Shown here: positions 1-8,328 of the stretch, piece after piece | Layout: the number at the start of each line of letters is the position of its first letter | Position numbering within the stretch: the stretch's first letter is position 1 | Assembly: GCA_005879315.1 (NCBI GenBank) | Contig: VBLC01000049.1 | Location: forward strand, 24,683-88,682 | Reading direction: 5' to 3' | DNA: 64,000 nt | Source of the DNA: Deltaproteobacteria bacterium | GTDB lineage: Bacteria; Myxococcota; Myxococcia; Myxococcales; 40CM-4-68-19 | Position numbers and translations under genes: made by a program | The notes under the pieces: generated by a model | What the model was told of the DNA's origin: nothing | The model's database searches: none | Seen by the model: only the letters and a program-made list of their open reading frames with translations

Positions 1-128
1 GGGTGGCGGGCGACCTGGTCTTCGTCGAGGTGGCGAGCAACGTCAAGCTGCGCGTGCTCAAAGCGCAGATCTCGGGCGCCTACAAGGCGGCCGAGCAGCC
101 CGCGGCCGAAGAGCCCGCCAAGAAGTAG
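1..128 (+). CDS. yajC: Preprotein translocase subunit YajC, C-terminal part (cut by window start)
   Basis: Only the last 41 codons are in the window, reading in frame from base 3 to a TAG at 126-128. The peptide has the end of a YajC fold, with the VEVASNVKLRVLKAQISG stretch, followed by a charged Ala/Glu/Lys tail ending in AKK. YajC is a small single-span inner-membrane protein that associates with SecDF. secD starts 8 bases downstream, and yajC-secD-secF is a classic gene order, which supports the call despite the short fragment. Confidence 0.82.
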   Translation, partial: VAGDLVFVEVASNVKLRVLKAQISGAYKAAEQPAAEEPAKK

Positions 129-136
129 AGGAGACT

Positions 137-1900
137 ATGGATCGCGCCTGGTACTGGAAGGCCGGCTTCATCGCGGCCGTCACCCTGCTCGCGCTCTGGG
201 CGCTGGTCCCGACCGTCGCCTATTTCCGCTTGCCGGCGAGCGAGCGCAACGAGACCAGCGTCTTCGAAAAGGCTCGCCCCAAGTGGGCGCCGGCCCGTCA
301 CCTGAACCTCGGCCTCGACCTGCAGGGCGGCATCCACCTGGTCATGGGAGTCGAGGTCGACCGCGCCGTGCGCGAGAAGGCCGTGCGCCGCGCCGAGGAG
401 CTGGCGGCCGAGATGGAGCGCAAGGGGATCAAGGGCGCCGACGTCCGCGGCGATCCCGACACCGGCTACGTCACCGTCACCGCGCCGGACCTGGCCAAGG
501 CGAGGGAGGTCCTCGCCGAGTACGGCGACATGTACGTGCGCAAGACCTCGGCCGACACAATCGAGTTGGCGATGAAGGACGACGCCGTCAAGCAGCTCAA
601 GGACAGCGCGGTCGATCAAGCGGTCAAGGCCATCCGCAACCGCGTCGACAAATGGGGCGTCTCCGAGCCGACCATCGCCAAGCGCGGCGACGCGTCGATC
701 CTGGTGCAGCTGCCGGGCTATTCGAATCCGGAGAAGGCCAAGGAGCTGATCGGCAAGACCGCCCAGCTCGAGTTCAGGATCGTCGACGACACCGACGCGA
801 CGGTGACGCAGCTGAAGGACCTCCCCGCCGGCATCACCCTCGACTGGGACCGCTACACGGGCGCCGGCGATGCCACCGTCTCCTCGCCCTTCTTGCGCAG
901 CAAGGACCGCGCGCTGCTCGAGCAGTACATCAAGGACAAGGCGCCGAAGGATCGCTTCTTCGCCATCGGCCGGATCGAGGAGCGCGCCAAGGGCGAGGCC
1001 TCCTACCGCAGCTACCTCCTCGACCGCCGCCAGGGGCTGACCGGCGAGTACATCACCGACGCGCGCGTCGCTTTCGACCAGTCGCCCGGCGAGGGCAACC
1101 GGCCCTACGTGCAGCTCACCTTCAACAAGACCGGCGCCGACCTCTTCGACAAGCTCACCAAGGAGAACGTGAAGAGGAGGATGGCCATCGTGCTCGACGA
1201 CACCGTCGACTCCGCGCCCATCATCCAGAGCGAGATCCCCGGAGGCGTCTGCTCCATCCACCTGGGTGGGCTCAAGCCGATCAACGAGATCCTCCAGGAG
1301 GCGAAGGACCTCGCGCTGGTCCTGAAGTCGGGGGCGCTGCCCGCGCCGGTGCGCATCCTCGAAGAGCGAAGCGTGGGCGCCTCGCTCGGGCCGGAGCTGA
1401 TCCGGCGCGGCTCCCTCGCCGCGCTCGTCGGGCTCTGCGCGGTGCTCGTCTTCATGGCCTTCTACTACCGGTTCTCCGGCGTGGTGGCCGACATCGCGCT
1501 GGTCTTGAACGGCCTGGTGGTGCTCGCCATCATGGCGGCCATCGACTCGACCCTGACCCTGCCGGGCATCGCCGGATTCGTCTTGACCCTGGGCATGGCC
1601 GTCGACGCCAACGTCCTCATCAACGAGCGCATCCGCGAGGAGCTGAAGACCGGCAAGGCCATCGGCGCGGCGGTGAAGACGGGCTACGAGAAGGTCTTCT
1701 GGACCATCTTCGACGGCCATGTCACCGCGCTGGTGGCCGGGTTCGTCATCCGCGCCTATGGATCGGGTCCGGTGCGCGGCTTCGCCACGACCCTGATCAT
1801 CGGACTGTTCGCTTCGATGTTCACCTCCATCGTGGTGACCCGAGCGATCGTGGAATGGTTCGTGGGACATGGCCGCCTCCACAAGGCCGTCAGCTTCTGA
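137..1900 (+). CDS. secD: Protein translocase subunit SecD
   Basis: SecD is an inner-membrane subunit that uses the proton gradient to help pull secreted proteins out of the SecYEG channel. The 587-residue product has an N-terminal membrane segment (about residues 10-32), a large periplasmic P1 region starting with the LNLGLDLQGGIHLVMGV motif, and a C-terminal block of five membrane segments with the SecD signature GMAVDANVLINERIREE. The usual residue after VLI is Phe; here it is Asn. A GAGGAGA ribosome site lies just before the ATG. secF follows after 12 bases. Length is normal for the family. Confidence 0.96.
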   Translation: MDRAWYWKAGFIAAVTLLALWALVPTVAYFRLPASERNETSVFEKARPKWAPARHLNLGLDLQGGIHLVMGVEVDRAVREKAVRRAEELAAEMERKGIKGADVRGDPDTGYVTVTAPDLAKAREVLAEYGDMYVRKTSADTIELAMKDDAVKQLKDSAVDQAVKAIRNRVDKWGVSEPTIAKRGDASILVQLPGYSNPEKAKELIGKTAQLEFRIVDDTDATVTQLKDLPAGITLDWDRYTGAGDATVSSPFLRSKDRALLEQYIKDKAPKDRFFAIGRIEERAKGEASYRSYLLDRRQGLTGEYITDARVAFDQSPGEGNRPYVQLTFNKTGADLFDKLTKENVKRRMAIVLDDTVDSAPIIQSEIPGGVCSIHLGGLKPINEILQEAKDLALVLKSGALPAPVRILEERSVGASLGPELIRRGSLAALVGLCAVLVFMAFYYRFSGVVADIALVLNGLVVLAIMAAIDSTLTLPGIAGFVLTLGMAVDANVLINERIREELKTGKAIGAAVKTGYEKVFWTIFDGHVTALVAGFVIRAYGSGPVRGFATTLIIGLFASMFTSIVVTRAIVEWFVGHGRLHKAVSF

Positions 1901-1912
1901 GGGGATCGCGCC

Positions 1913-3121
1913 ATGGAGATGAAATACTTCGAGCTGATCAAGTCCGGGACGAATCACGATTTCGTCCGCTACCGCGGCATCGCCGTCACCATCTCGGTGA
2001 TCCTCAATGCGCTGGTGCTCTTCGGCGCCATCGTCTGGCCCAAGCTCAACTACGGGGTCGACTTTGCCGGCGGCACCGAGCTGCAGATCCACTTCAAGAG
2101 GCCGGTCGACGTCGGGGAATTGCGCGACGAAGTGAGCAAGCTCGGCTTCGGCGAGCCCACCGTGCAGCGCTACGGCTCCGAGTCGGAGAACCAGTTCCTG
2201 GTGCGCGTCGAGCGCATCGCGCTCTTGACCAAGGAGAAGGCCGACGCCATCCAGGCCGACGTGCAGCAGTCGCTGACGGGGTTGAGCGCCTTCCGCTTCG
2301 ATCCCGAGGTCGGCGACAAGCTTGACTTCACCTTCAAGCAGCCGGTCGACGAGTCTGCGCTCAAGGGCGCCGTGGAGAAGGCCGGCGCGCAGGTCAAGGA
2401 GGTGCGCCTGCTCACGGCGCGCGAGGGCGCCGATCGCGAGTACACCGTCATCACCCAGGGGCCGGGCGACAAGATCGGCTCCGCGCTGCGGGCGAAGTAC
2501 GGCCAGGACCAGGTGGAGATCGTCCGCACCGAGTACGTCGGGCCGCAGGTGGGCAAGCAGCTGCGCGTCGACGGCATCCTCTCGGTGCTCTACGCGATGG
2601 CGATGATCCTCGTCTACGTCGGCTTCCGCTTCGACTTCCGCTTCTCGCCCGGCGTGGTCATCGCCCTCATCCACGACGCCATCATCACCCTGGGCTTCTT
2701 CGTCGTCAGCCGGCACGAGTTCAACCTCACCAGCGTGACGGTGATCCTCACGGTGGTGGGCTATTCGGTGAACGACACCATCGTCGTCTACGACCGCATC
2801 CGCGAGAATGCCAAGCGGCACAAGGGCAAGCCGCTGCGCGACCTGGTCAACCTCTCCATCAACGAGATGCTCGGCCGCACCATCCTGACCTCGGGCGCGA
2901 CCGCGCTCTCGCTGGTCGGCCTGCTCTTCTACGGGGTGGGCACCATCTGGGACTTCGCCGCCGCCATGGTGGTCGGGATCATCTCCGGCACCTATTCGAC
3001 CTGGTACATCGCCAGCCCGATGACCATCTGGCTCGAGGAGCACATGGCGCAGCGCAAGGCGCTGGAAGAAGCCAAGCCGAAGCCGAAGAAGCCGGACGCC
3101 CAGGCCGCAGCAGTGAGATAG
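1913..3121 (+). CDS. secF: Protein translocase subunit SecF
   Basis: SecF is the partner of SecD in the SecDF translocation motor. The 402-residue protein opens with a short cytoplasmic stretch and a first membrane span, then the LNYGVDFAGGTELQIHFKRP signature. It has a periplasmic region longer than that of E. coli SecF, and a C-terminal membrane block containing GYSVNDTIVVYDRIREN. It ends in a basic, Lys/Pro-rich cytoplasmic tail. It lies 12 bases after secD and is surely co-transcribed with it. A strong GC hairpin follows the stop. Confidence 0.96.
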   Translation: MEMKYFELIKSGTNHDFVRYRGIAVTISVILNALVLFGAIVWPKLNYGVDFAGGTELQIHFKRPVDVGELRDEVSKLGFGEPTVQRYGSESENQFLVRVERIALLTKEKADAIQADVQQSLTGLSAFRFDPEVGDKLDFTFKQPVDESALKGAVEKAGAQVKEVRLLTAREGADREYTVITQGPGDKIGSALRAKYGQDQVEIVRTEYVGPQVGKQLRVDGILSVLYAMAMILVYVGFRFDFRFSPGVVIALIHDAIITLGFFVVSRHEFNLTSVTVILTVVGYSVNDTIVVYDRIRENAKRHKGKPLRDLVNLSINEMLGRTILTSGATALSLVGLLFYGVGTIWDFAAAMVVGIISGTYSTWYIASPMTIWLEEHMAQRKALEEAKPKPKKPDAQAAAVR

Positions 3122-3130
3122 AGCAGGCCT

Positions 3131-3172
3131 GCGGCGGACGCGGGCCGCAACCGGGCGGACCGCGTCCACCGC
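3131..3172. terminator. GC-rich hairpin between convergent secF and the YHS gene
   Basis: GGACGCGG at 3136-3143 pairs with CCGCGTCC at 3160-3167. GCGG at 3131-3134 continues the stem with CCGC at 3169-3172 after one C-A mismatch. The structure fills the whole gap between two convergent stop codons, as expected for a bidirectional terminator. There is no T-run on either side, so it would be a non-canonical terminator or a 3' end stabiliser. Confidence 0.5.
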
Positions 3173-3403
3173 TCAGGCCAGCCCCCACCTCACCTTGCCG
3201 TGCGTGAAGAGCGCTCCGGCGCGGGCGGCCTCCTGCATGCGGATGCGCTCCGCGGCCCGCTCGAACTCGTGCTTGCATTTGTCCGAGCAGAAAAAATATC
3301 GGCGTTTCTTGTATTCGCTGCTGGGAGTTCTCTGGCCGCTCTCGACGCGGACCCCGCAGATCGGGTCGTACGAACGGCCGCCAGTCTTTTCGCCCGAGTT
3401 CAC
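3173..3403 (-). CDS. Small YHS-domain (metal-binding, TRASH-like) protein
   Basis: The 76-residue product is essentially one YHS domain. It has YDPICGVRVESG, then a basic stretch, then RRYFFCSDKCKHEFERAAERI, giving the CxxxV ... YFFCSxxCxxxF pattern of YHS/TRASH metal-binding modules. The GTG start at 3403 is chosen because a G-rich ribosome-site-like run (GGGGGGCGGGGG) lies 4 bases upstream and the recognisable domain begins 12 residues in; the frame stays open further upstream but with non-domain sequence. It lies 23 bases after the preceding exported-protein frame and may be co-transcribed with it. The specific metal and partner are unknown. Confidence 0.7.
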   Translation of the reverse strand: MNSGEKTGGRSYDPICGVRVESGQRTPSSEYKKRRYFFCSDKCKHEFERAAERIRMQEAARAGALFTHGKVRWGLA

Positions 3404-3426
3404 TTGCCCCCGCCCCCCAATTCCAA

Positions 3427-3741
3427 CTACCCAGCCTTGGGCTGGAAATTCGGTCCTGCAACGGCGACGCCCCGACGGCGCAGATGCCGGTTGCGCAATC
3501 GGTGCGTGAAGCCCTTCCTCGAATGGGAAATCCGCTTCCCATGCCGGACCAACGAAGACCTCTCGGTGCGGATGGCTCGAACCCGCGGCGCGGCCATCTC
3601 CGCCGGGCGGGTGCGGGGCGACTCCACCGCCACAGGCGCCGTTTCGGTCTCGGAGCGCAGCGCGGCCTGGGCGCGCATGAGAAGTCCCGCGCCGAGCAGC
3701 ATCGCGCAGGTGGTCTGGCCGGAGAGGAAGAAGCGCCGCAT
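3427..3741 (-). CDS. Putative small exported basic protein
   Basis: This 104-residue frame begins with a signal-peptide-like stretch: MRRFF, then a hydrophobic core (CAMLLGAGLLM), then an AQA cleavage-like site near residue 21. The rest is short and strongly basic, with repeated Arg/His/Lys in the last third. No domain is recognised. It is divergent from aspS, with 92 bases between starts, and ends just upstream of the YHS gene, so the two could be an operon. The ribosome site is weak. Support comes only from the signal peptide and position, so a chance frame is possible. Confidence 0.4.
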   Translation of the reverse strand: MRRFFLSGQTTCAMLLGAGLLMRAQAALRSETETAPVAVESPRTRPAEMAAPRVRAIRTERSSLVRHGKRISHSRKGFTHRLRNRHLRRRGVAVAGPNFQPKAG

Positions 3742-3833
3742 GCCCCGACATCGTGCAACCGCGGAGCCAATCGAGCGGCGCAAGGCGCCTGCCTGCTCGC
3801 TACTGCGGCATTTTCATGTTACCGGAGCGCGCC

Positions 3834-5654
3834 ATGGCTGAATTCATCCGCGAGCTGAAGCGGACGCACACTTGCGGCGAATTGACCGCGAAGGACATCG
3901 GCAAGGAAGTGGTGCTCTTCGGCTGGGTGCACAACCGGCGCGACCACGGCGGCGCCGTCTTCATCGATCTGCGCGACCGGGCCGGTCTCACCCAGGTGGT
4001 CTTCGAAGAGGACATCAGCGCGGAGCTGCAGGCGGCCGCGCACGAGCTGCGCTACGAGTTCTGCATCGGCGTGCGCGGCAAGGTCGTCTCGCGCGGCGCC
4101 AACCTCAATCCCAAGCTGCCCACCGGCGAGATCGAGGTGCACGCCATCCAGGGGACCATCTTCAACCGCAGCGAGACGCCGCCCTTCCTCATCGAGGACA
4201 AGATCGACACCGCGGAGGAGAAGCGGCTCCATTACCGCTACCTCGATCTGCGCCGGCCTTCGCTGCAGCGGGTGCTGATGGCGCGCAGCAAGATGAACGC
4301 GGTCACGCGGCACTCGCTCGAGTCACTCGGATTTCTCGAGCTGGAGACGCCCTTTCTCGTCAAGTACACGCCCGGCGGCGCGCGGAACTTCCTCGTGCCG
4401 GCGCGGCTCACCCCCGGCAAGTTCTATGCGCTGGCGGAGAGCCCGCAGCTCTTCAAGCAGCTCTTCATGGTGGCGGGCTTCGACAAGTATTTCCAGATCG
4501 TCAAGTGCTTCCGCGACGAGGACCTGCGGCTCGATCGGCAACTGGAGTTCACCCAGATCGATCTGGAGATGTCCTTCGTCACGCAGGAGGACGTCTTCGA
4601 GAGCGTCGAGGTGCTCATCGCCGCGCTCTGGCGCGAGCTGCTCGGAGTCGCCCTTCCGCGGCCCTTCCCGCGGATGAAGTTCGCCGATTCGATGCGCGAA
4701 TACGGCAACGACAAGCCCGACCTGCGCTTCGGAATGAAGCACGTCGACATCAGCGAGATCATCCGGTCGCACCAGGGCGGCGGCGTGCCGATGTGGCAGA
4801 GCTTCGGGCAGATCCTCAAGGCGCTGAAGATTCCCGCCAGCGCCAACTTCTCCCGCACCGAGACGGACAAGCTGGAGGAGATCGCCAAAGGCATGGGCGC
4901 CAAGGGGCTGGCCCGGGCGAAGGTCGGCGAGAACGGCGAGTGGACGCAGAGCCCGATGGCGAAGTCGATCACTCCCGAGGCGCGCGCGGCCATCAACGCC
5001 GCCTGCGAAGCGCGGCCGGGAGACATCCTGCTCTTCCAGTTCGGAAAGGAGAGCCTGGTCCACACGGTGCTGGCGAATCTCCGGGTCCATCTGGGCAAGC
5101 GGCTCGGGCTCATCCCCGAGTACGGAACCCGCGATCCAGAGAAGGCCGAGTCGTGGAGGTTCCTCTGGGTCGTCGACCCGCCGCTCTTCGAATACAACGA
5201 GGAGCTGCACCACTGGGTGGCGGCGCACCACGCCTTCACCCGGCCGCACGACGAGAGCGTGCAGTACCTCGACAAGGACCCCGGCAAGGTCCTCTGCCAT
5301 CGCTACGACCTGGTGCTCAACGGTTTCGAGATCGCCGGAGGATCGATCCGCCTGCACGACCCCGTGGTGCAGGAGAAGGTCTTCGCGGCGATGGGCATCT
5401 CGCACGAGGAGGCGGAGGAGAAGTTCGGCTTTCTCTTGCGGGCGCTCCGCTTCGGCGCGCCGCCCCACGGCGGCATCGCGCTCGGGATGGACCGGCTGGC
5501 GATGCTGCTCTCCGGCGCCGAGTCCCTGCGCGACGTCATCCCCTTTCCCAAGACGCAGAAGGGGACCGATCTGATGACCGAGGCGCCCGGGGACGCCGAC
5601 CCGAAGCACCTGGCCGAGCTGCACATCGCCAGCACCTACAAGCCTCCCGCGTGA
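3834..5654 (+). CDS. aspS: Aspartate--tRNA ligase (bacterial type)
   Basis: This class II synthetase charges tRNA-Asp with aspartate. The 606-residue protein has an N-terminal OB-fold anticodon-binding domain (GWVHNRRDHGG about 25 residues in), the catalytic core with FRDEDLRLDRQLEFTQIDLEMSF (motif 2 region), a GAD insertion domain typical of bacterial AspRS, and motif 3 (GIALGMDRLAMLL) near the C-terminus. The ATG at 3834 follows a GGAG ribosome site and fits the family N-terminus; the frame is open further upstream. The next gene overlaps its stop by four bases. Whether it also charges tRNA-Asn cannot be told from the window. Confidence 0.96.
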   Translation: MAEFIRELKRTHTCGELTAKDIGKEVVLFGWVHNRRDHGGAVFIDLRDRAGLTQVVFEEDISAELQAAAHELRYEFCIGVRGKVVSRGANLNPKLPTGEIEVHAIQGTIFNRSETPPFLIEDKIDTAEEKRLHYRYLDLRRPSLQRVLMARSKMNAVTRHSLESLGFLELETPFLVKYTPGGARNFLVPARLTPGKFYALAESPQLFKQLFMVAGFDKYFQIVKCFRDEDLRLDRQLEFTQIDLEMSFVTQEDVFESVEVLIAALWRELLGVALPRPFPRMKFADSMREYGNDKPDLRFGMKHVDISEIIRSHQGGGVPMWQSFGQILKALKIPASANFSRTETDKLEEIAKGMGAKGLARAKVGENGEWTQSPMAKSITPEARAAINAACEARPGDILLFQFGKESLVHTVLANLRVHLGKRLGLIPEYGTRDPEKAESWRFLWVVDPPLFEYNEELHHWVAAHHAFTRPHDESVQYLDKDPGKVLCHRYDLVLNGFEIAGGSIRLHDPVVQEKVFAAMGISHEEAEEKFGFLLRALRFGAPPHGGIALGMDRLAMLLSGAESLRDVIPFPKTQKGTDLMTEAPGDADPKHLAELHIASTYKPPA

Positions 5655-7216
5655 CGGCGCTCCCCTCCGCATCGCCGCGCGGCAAGGCGCTGCAGCACGA
5701 TCTCTCGCAGCTGGGCCTGGCGGCCTCCTGCGATCCGGCCGACTTGTGGGCGATGTCGCGAGACTGCTGGCCGCGCTCGCTGCTCTGGACGAAAGCAGGC
5801 CTCGCGCCCCATCCGCCCGACGTGGTTGCCTGGCCGGCCGACGTCGAGCAAGTCGCGGCCGCCCTCCGGTTCGCGGCCGAGCGGCAGGTCGCGGTGGTTC
5901 CCTTCGGCGGGGGCAGCGGCGTCTGCGGCGGCGCGATCCCGGTGCGCGGCGGCATCGCGCTCGACCTGAAGCGGATCACCGGCCCACTGCAGATCGATCT
6001 GCCGGCGCGCACCGCCAGCGTCGGCGCGGGAATGAACGGGCAGCGCTTCGAGGAGCTGCTCAACCAGGAGGGCGCGACGCTGGGACACTTTCCCTCCTCC
6101 ATCTACTGTTCCACCGTGGGCGGCTGGCTGGCGGCGCGCAGCGCGGGGCAGCTCTCCAGCCGCTACGGCAAGATCGAGGACATCGCCCTCTCGCTCGAGG
6201 CTGTCGACGGTACCGGCGCGCTGCTGCGCACTCTGGACGGGCCGAGCGCGGGCCCCGACCTCACCCAGCTCCTGCTCGGCAGCGAAGGCACGCTCGCGGT
6301 CATCACCTCCGCGCGGCTGCGCATCTGGCCGATGCCGAGGGCGCGCTGGCTGCGCGGGGTGAAGTTCCCCAGCGTGCAGGCCGGGCTGCGCGCGCTGCAG
6401 GCGATCATGCGTTCCGGGCTGCGACCCTCCGTGGCGCGCCTCTACGACCCGCTCGATACCATCCTCGCCGGCACCGGCGCGGGCTCGTTCAAAGTGCCGC
6501 AGCCGCTCCGCTGGGTGGCCGAGGCGACGCAGGCGGAAGCGCTCCGCCTGGCGCTGCGCGCGCCGGCCTTCGTCAATCGCCTGGCGGAGGCGCTGCCGGC
6601 GGCCTCACTGATGGTGATCGGATTCGAGGGCGATTCCGAGGACGACTGCGCCGAGGAGGGCGAGGCGGCGCTCATCCTCTGCCGGCCCTCGCGCGGCGAA
6701 GACCTCGGCCCCGCGCCGGGCGAGAAGTGGTTCGCCAACCGCTACAAGATCAACTACCGGCAGTCGCCCCTCTTCTCCGCCGGCGCCTTCGTCGACACCA
6801 TGGAAGTCGCGACGACCTGGGATCGGCTCGACGCGCTCTACGGACAGGTGCGGCGGGCAGTGCAAGGGCTGGCCTTCGTCCTCGCCCATTTCTCCCATGT
6901 GTATCTCGAGGGCTGCTCGATCTACTTCACCTTCGTCGGCATCGCCGGCGCGCCGGCCGAGCAGATCGCCCGCGGATCGCGCAGCGAAGCCGAGGAGGAC
7001 CTGGAGGGAGCCGAGTCGCGCTACGACGCCTGCTGGAAAGCGGCGCTCTCCGCCGCGGCCGACGCCGGCGCGACGCTCAGCCATCACCACGGCATCGGGC
7101 TCGCCAAGCAGATCTTCCTTCCGCGCGAGCACGGCGAAGGGATGCGGCAACTGCGCGCGCTGAAGAGAGCCTTCGATCCGCACGGCATCCTCAATCCCGG
7201 AAAGCTGCTTCTGTGA
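5651..7216 (+). CDS. FAD-linked oxidase, GlcD / alkyl-DHAP synthase-like
   Basis: The 521-residue protein carries a PCMH-type FAD-binding domain (VVPFGGGSGVCGG near residue 80) and a C-terminal FAD-oxidase cap. The cap has features of alkyldihydroxyacetonephosphate synthase (AGPS): a RYKINYR stretch, DTMEVATTWDRL, SHVYLEGCSIYFTF, and an active-site-like SHHHGIG near residue 475. Plain GlcD proteins usually lack the triple His. It starts with a GTG overlapping the aspS stop and overlaps the next oxidase gene in the same way. The two downstream genes look like GlcE and GlcF partners, so a multi-subunit 2-hydroxy-acid oxidase is the alternative to an ether-lipid role. Confidence 0.82.
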   Translation: MTALPSASPRGKALQHDLSQLGLAASCDPADLWAMSRDCWPRSLLWTKAGLAPHPPDVVAWPADVEQVAAALRFAAERQVAVVPFGGGSGVCGGAIPVRGGIALDLKRITGPLQIDLPARTASVGAGMNGQRFEELLNQEGATLGHFPSSIYCSTVGGWLAARSAGQLSSRYGKIEDIALSLEAVDGTGALLRTLDGPSAGPDLTQLLLGSEGTLAVITSARLRIWPMPRARWLRGVKFPSVQAGLRALQAIMRSGLRPSVARLYDPLDTILAGTGAGSFKVPQPLRWVAEATQAEALRLALRAPAFVNRLAEALPAASLMVIGFEGDSEDDCAEEGEAALILCRPSRGEDLGPAPGEKWFANRYKINYRQSPLFSAGAFVDTMEVATTWDRLDALYGQVRRAVQGLAFVLAHFSHVYLEGCSIYFTFVGIAGAPAEQIARGSRSEAEEDLEGAESRYDACWKAALSAAADAGATLSHHHGIGLAKQIFLPREHGEGMRQLRALKRAFDPHGILNPGKLLL

Positions 7217-8328
7217 CGCTGCGCCAGGACCTGATCGCAACCGGCGCGCTGGTCGTCGAAGAAGGCGCGGGATTTCGCGTCGCGCCGCCCAGCGTCGCCT
7301 CGCTCGGCCGCGCGGTCGCAGTCGTCCGCGCCTGGAAGCTGCCCTTGCGCGTGCGCGGCAGCGGCGATGCGCCGTCCGCTCCGACGGCGCGCGGGGCGCT
7401 GCTCGACCTCAGCTCGCTCGATCGCATCAACTCCGTCGACGGTCACACCGGCCTCGCGCGGGTCGAGGCGGGGTGCAGCGTGGCCGCGCTCGAGTCGGCC
7501 GCGCGCAGGGCGGAGTGCACGCTCGGGCCGCTCTTGCCTTCGGTGCGCGCCGGCTCGGTGGGTGCCTGGCTTTCGGGACCGACCCGCGGCGAGCGCGGCA
7601 TTCCGGGGGCGAGGCGCGAGACGGCAGCGCTCAGCGTCGCCGCCGTGCTCGCCGACGGGCACATCGCGGAGAGCCGCGCCGCGCCGCGCTCGGCCACAGG
7701 CCCGGACCTCGATCACCTCGCGCTCGGCGGAGGCGGCCGCCTCTGTGTGGTCGCTGCGGCGTGGATTCGCCTCTTTCCCGCCGCGCCGGCGCTGGCCTCG
7801 TCGTGGAGTTGCGGAGGAATCCCAGCTGCGGTCGCGGCCCTCGAACGTCTCTGCCAGGATCGTCTCGCGCCGGCGCGCGCGCGCCTGCTCGCCGGAGCAG
7901 AGGGGGCCCGCCTCGCTCTGACCTGGGAGGGGGCGCAGACGGCCGCCATCGAGCGCGAGCGCGCCGCGCGCACCCTGCGCGAGATGGGCTGCATCGCCGA
8001 GCCCGAGAGCGGCGCGCTGCACTGGGCTCGCGAGCGGATCGGCGGCGACGCCGTCGAGGTCGACGCGCGCTGGCCCGCGCTGCGCGGCTGGTCGCAGCAC
8101 GGCGAGATGCAGGTCCTGGGCATGCACGCCGGCGGTTCCTTCGCGGCGCTCGCTCTCCCCGAGGCGGGCAGCTCCGGGCAATGCGCAGCGCAAGCGCGCG
8201 GGGCCGGTGCGCGCGTCATCGCTCCACGCCGCCTGCGCGACGCCGGACCGGCCTGGGAGGCGATGGGGGCCGCGGGGCCCTGGCAACGGCTGATCGAGGC
8301 GCTCGGTGTCGAGGAGGCCGCGCCGTGA
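7213..8328 (+). CDS. FAD-binding oxidase subunit, GlcE-like
   Basis: The 371-residue product has a degenerate PCMH FAD-binding domain: LRVRGSGD, LLDLSSLDRI, then VEAGCSVAALESAARRAECTLGPLLPSVRAGSVGAWLS. These match the order seen in glycolate oxidase subunit GlcE, but the protein lacks the large C-terminal cap of GlcD. The GTG start overlaps the preceding stop, and its own stop overlaps the next GTG, so translation of the three genes is probably coupled. By analogy it would form a complex with the GlcD-like and iron-sulfur proteins. The substrate is unknown. Confidence 0.75.
   Translation: MTLRQDLIATGALVVEEGAGFRVAPPSVASLGRAVAVVRAWKLPLRVRGSGDAPSAPTARGALLDLSSLDRINSVDGHTGLARVEAGCSVAALESAARRAECTLGPLLPSVRAGSVGAWLSGPTRGERGIPGARRETAALSVAAVLADGHIAESRAAPRSATGPDLDHLALGGGGRLCVVAAAWIRLFPAAPALASSWSCGGIPAAVAALERLCQDRLAPARARLLAGAEGARLALTWEGAQTAAIERERAARTLREMGCIAEPESGALHWARERIGGDAVEVDARWPALRGWSQHGEMQVLGMHAGGSFAALALPEAGSSGQCAAQARGAGARVIAPRRLRDAGPAWEAMGAAGPWQRLIEALGVEEAAP

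Noticed and set aside
283..2325. A 680-codon plus-strand frame inside secD
   Set aside because: Arg/Gly/Ala-rich out-of-frame reading with no domain. It overlaps the confident secD frame.
18..3119. Possible frameshift in yajC-secD-secF
   Set aside because: Each protein is full length with normal start and stop (yajC is cut only by the window edge).
80..3169. A 1029-codon frame antisense to secD and secF
   Set aside because: It mirrors the coding strand of secDF and consists of Asp/Arg/Val-rich low-complexity translation. Such long antisense frames are an artefact of high third-position GC.
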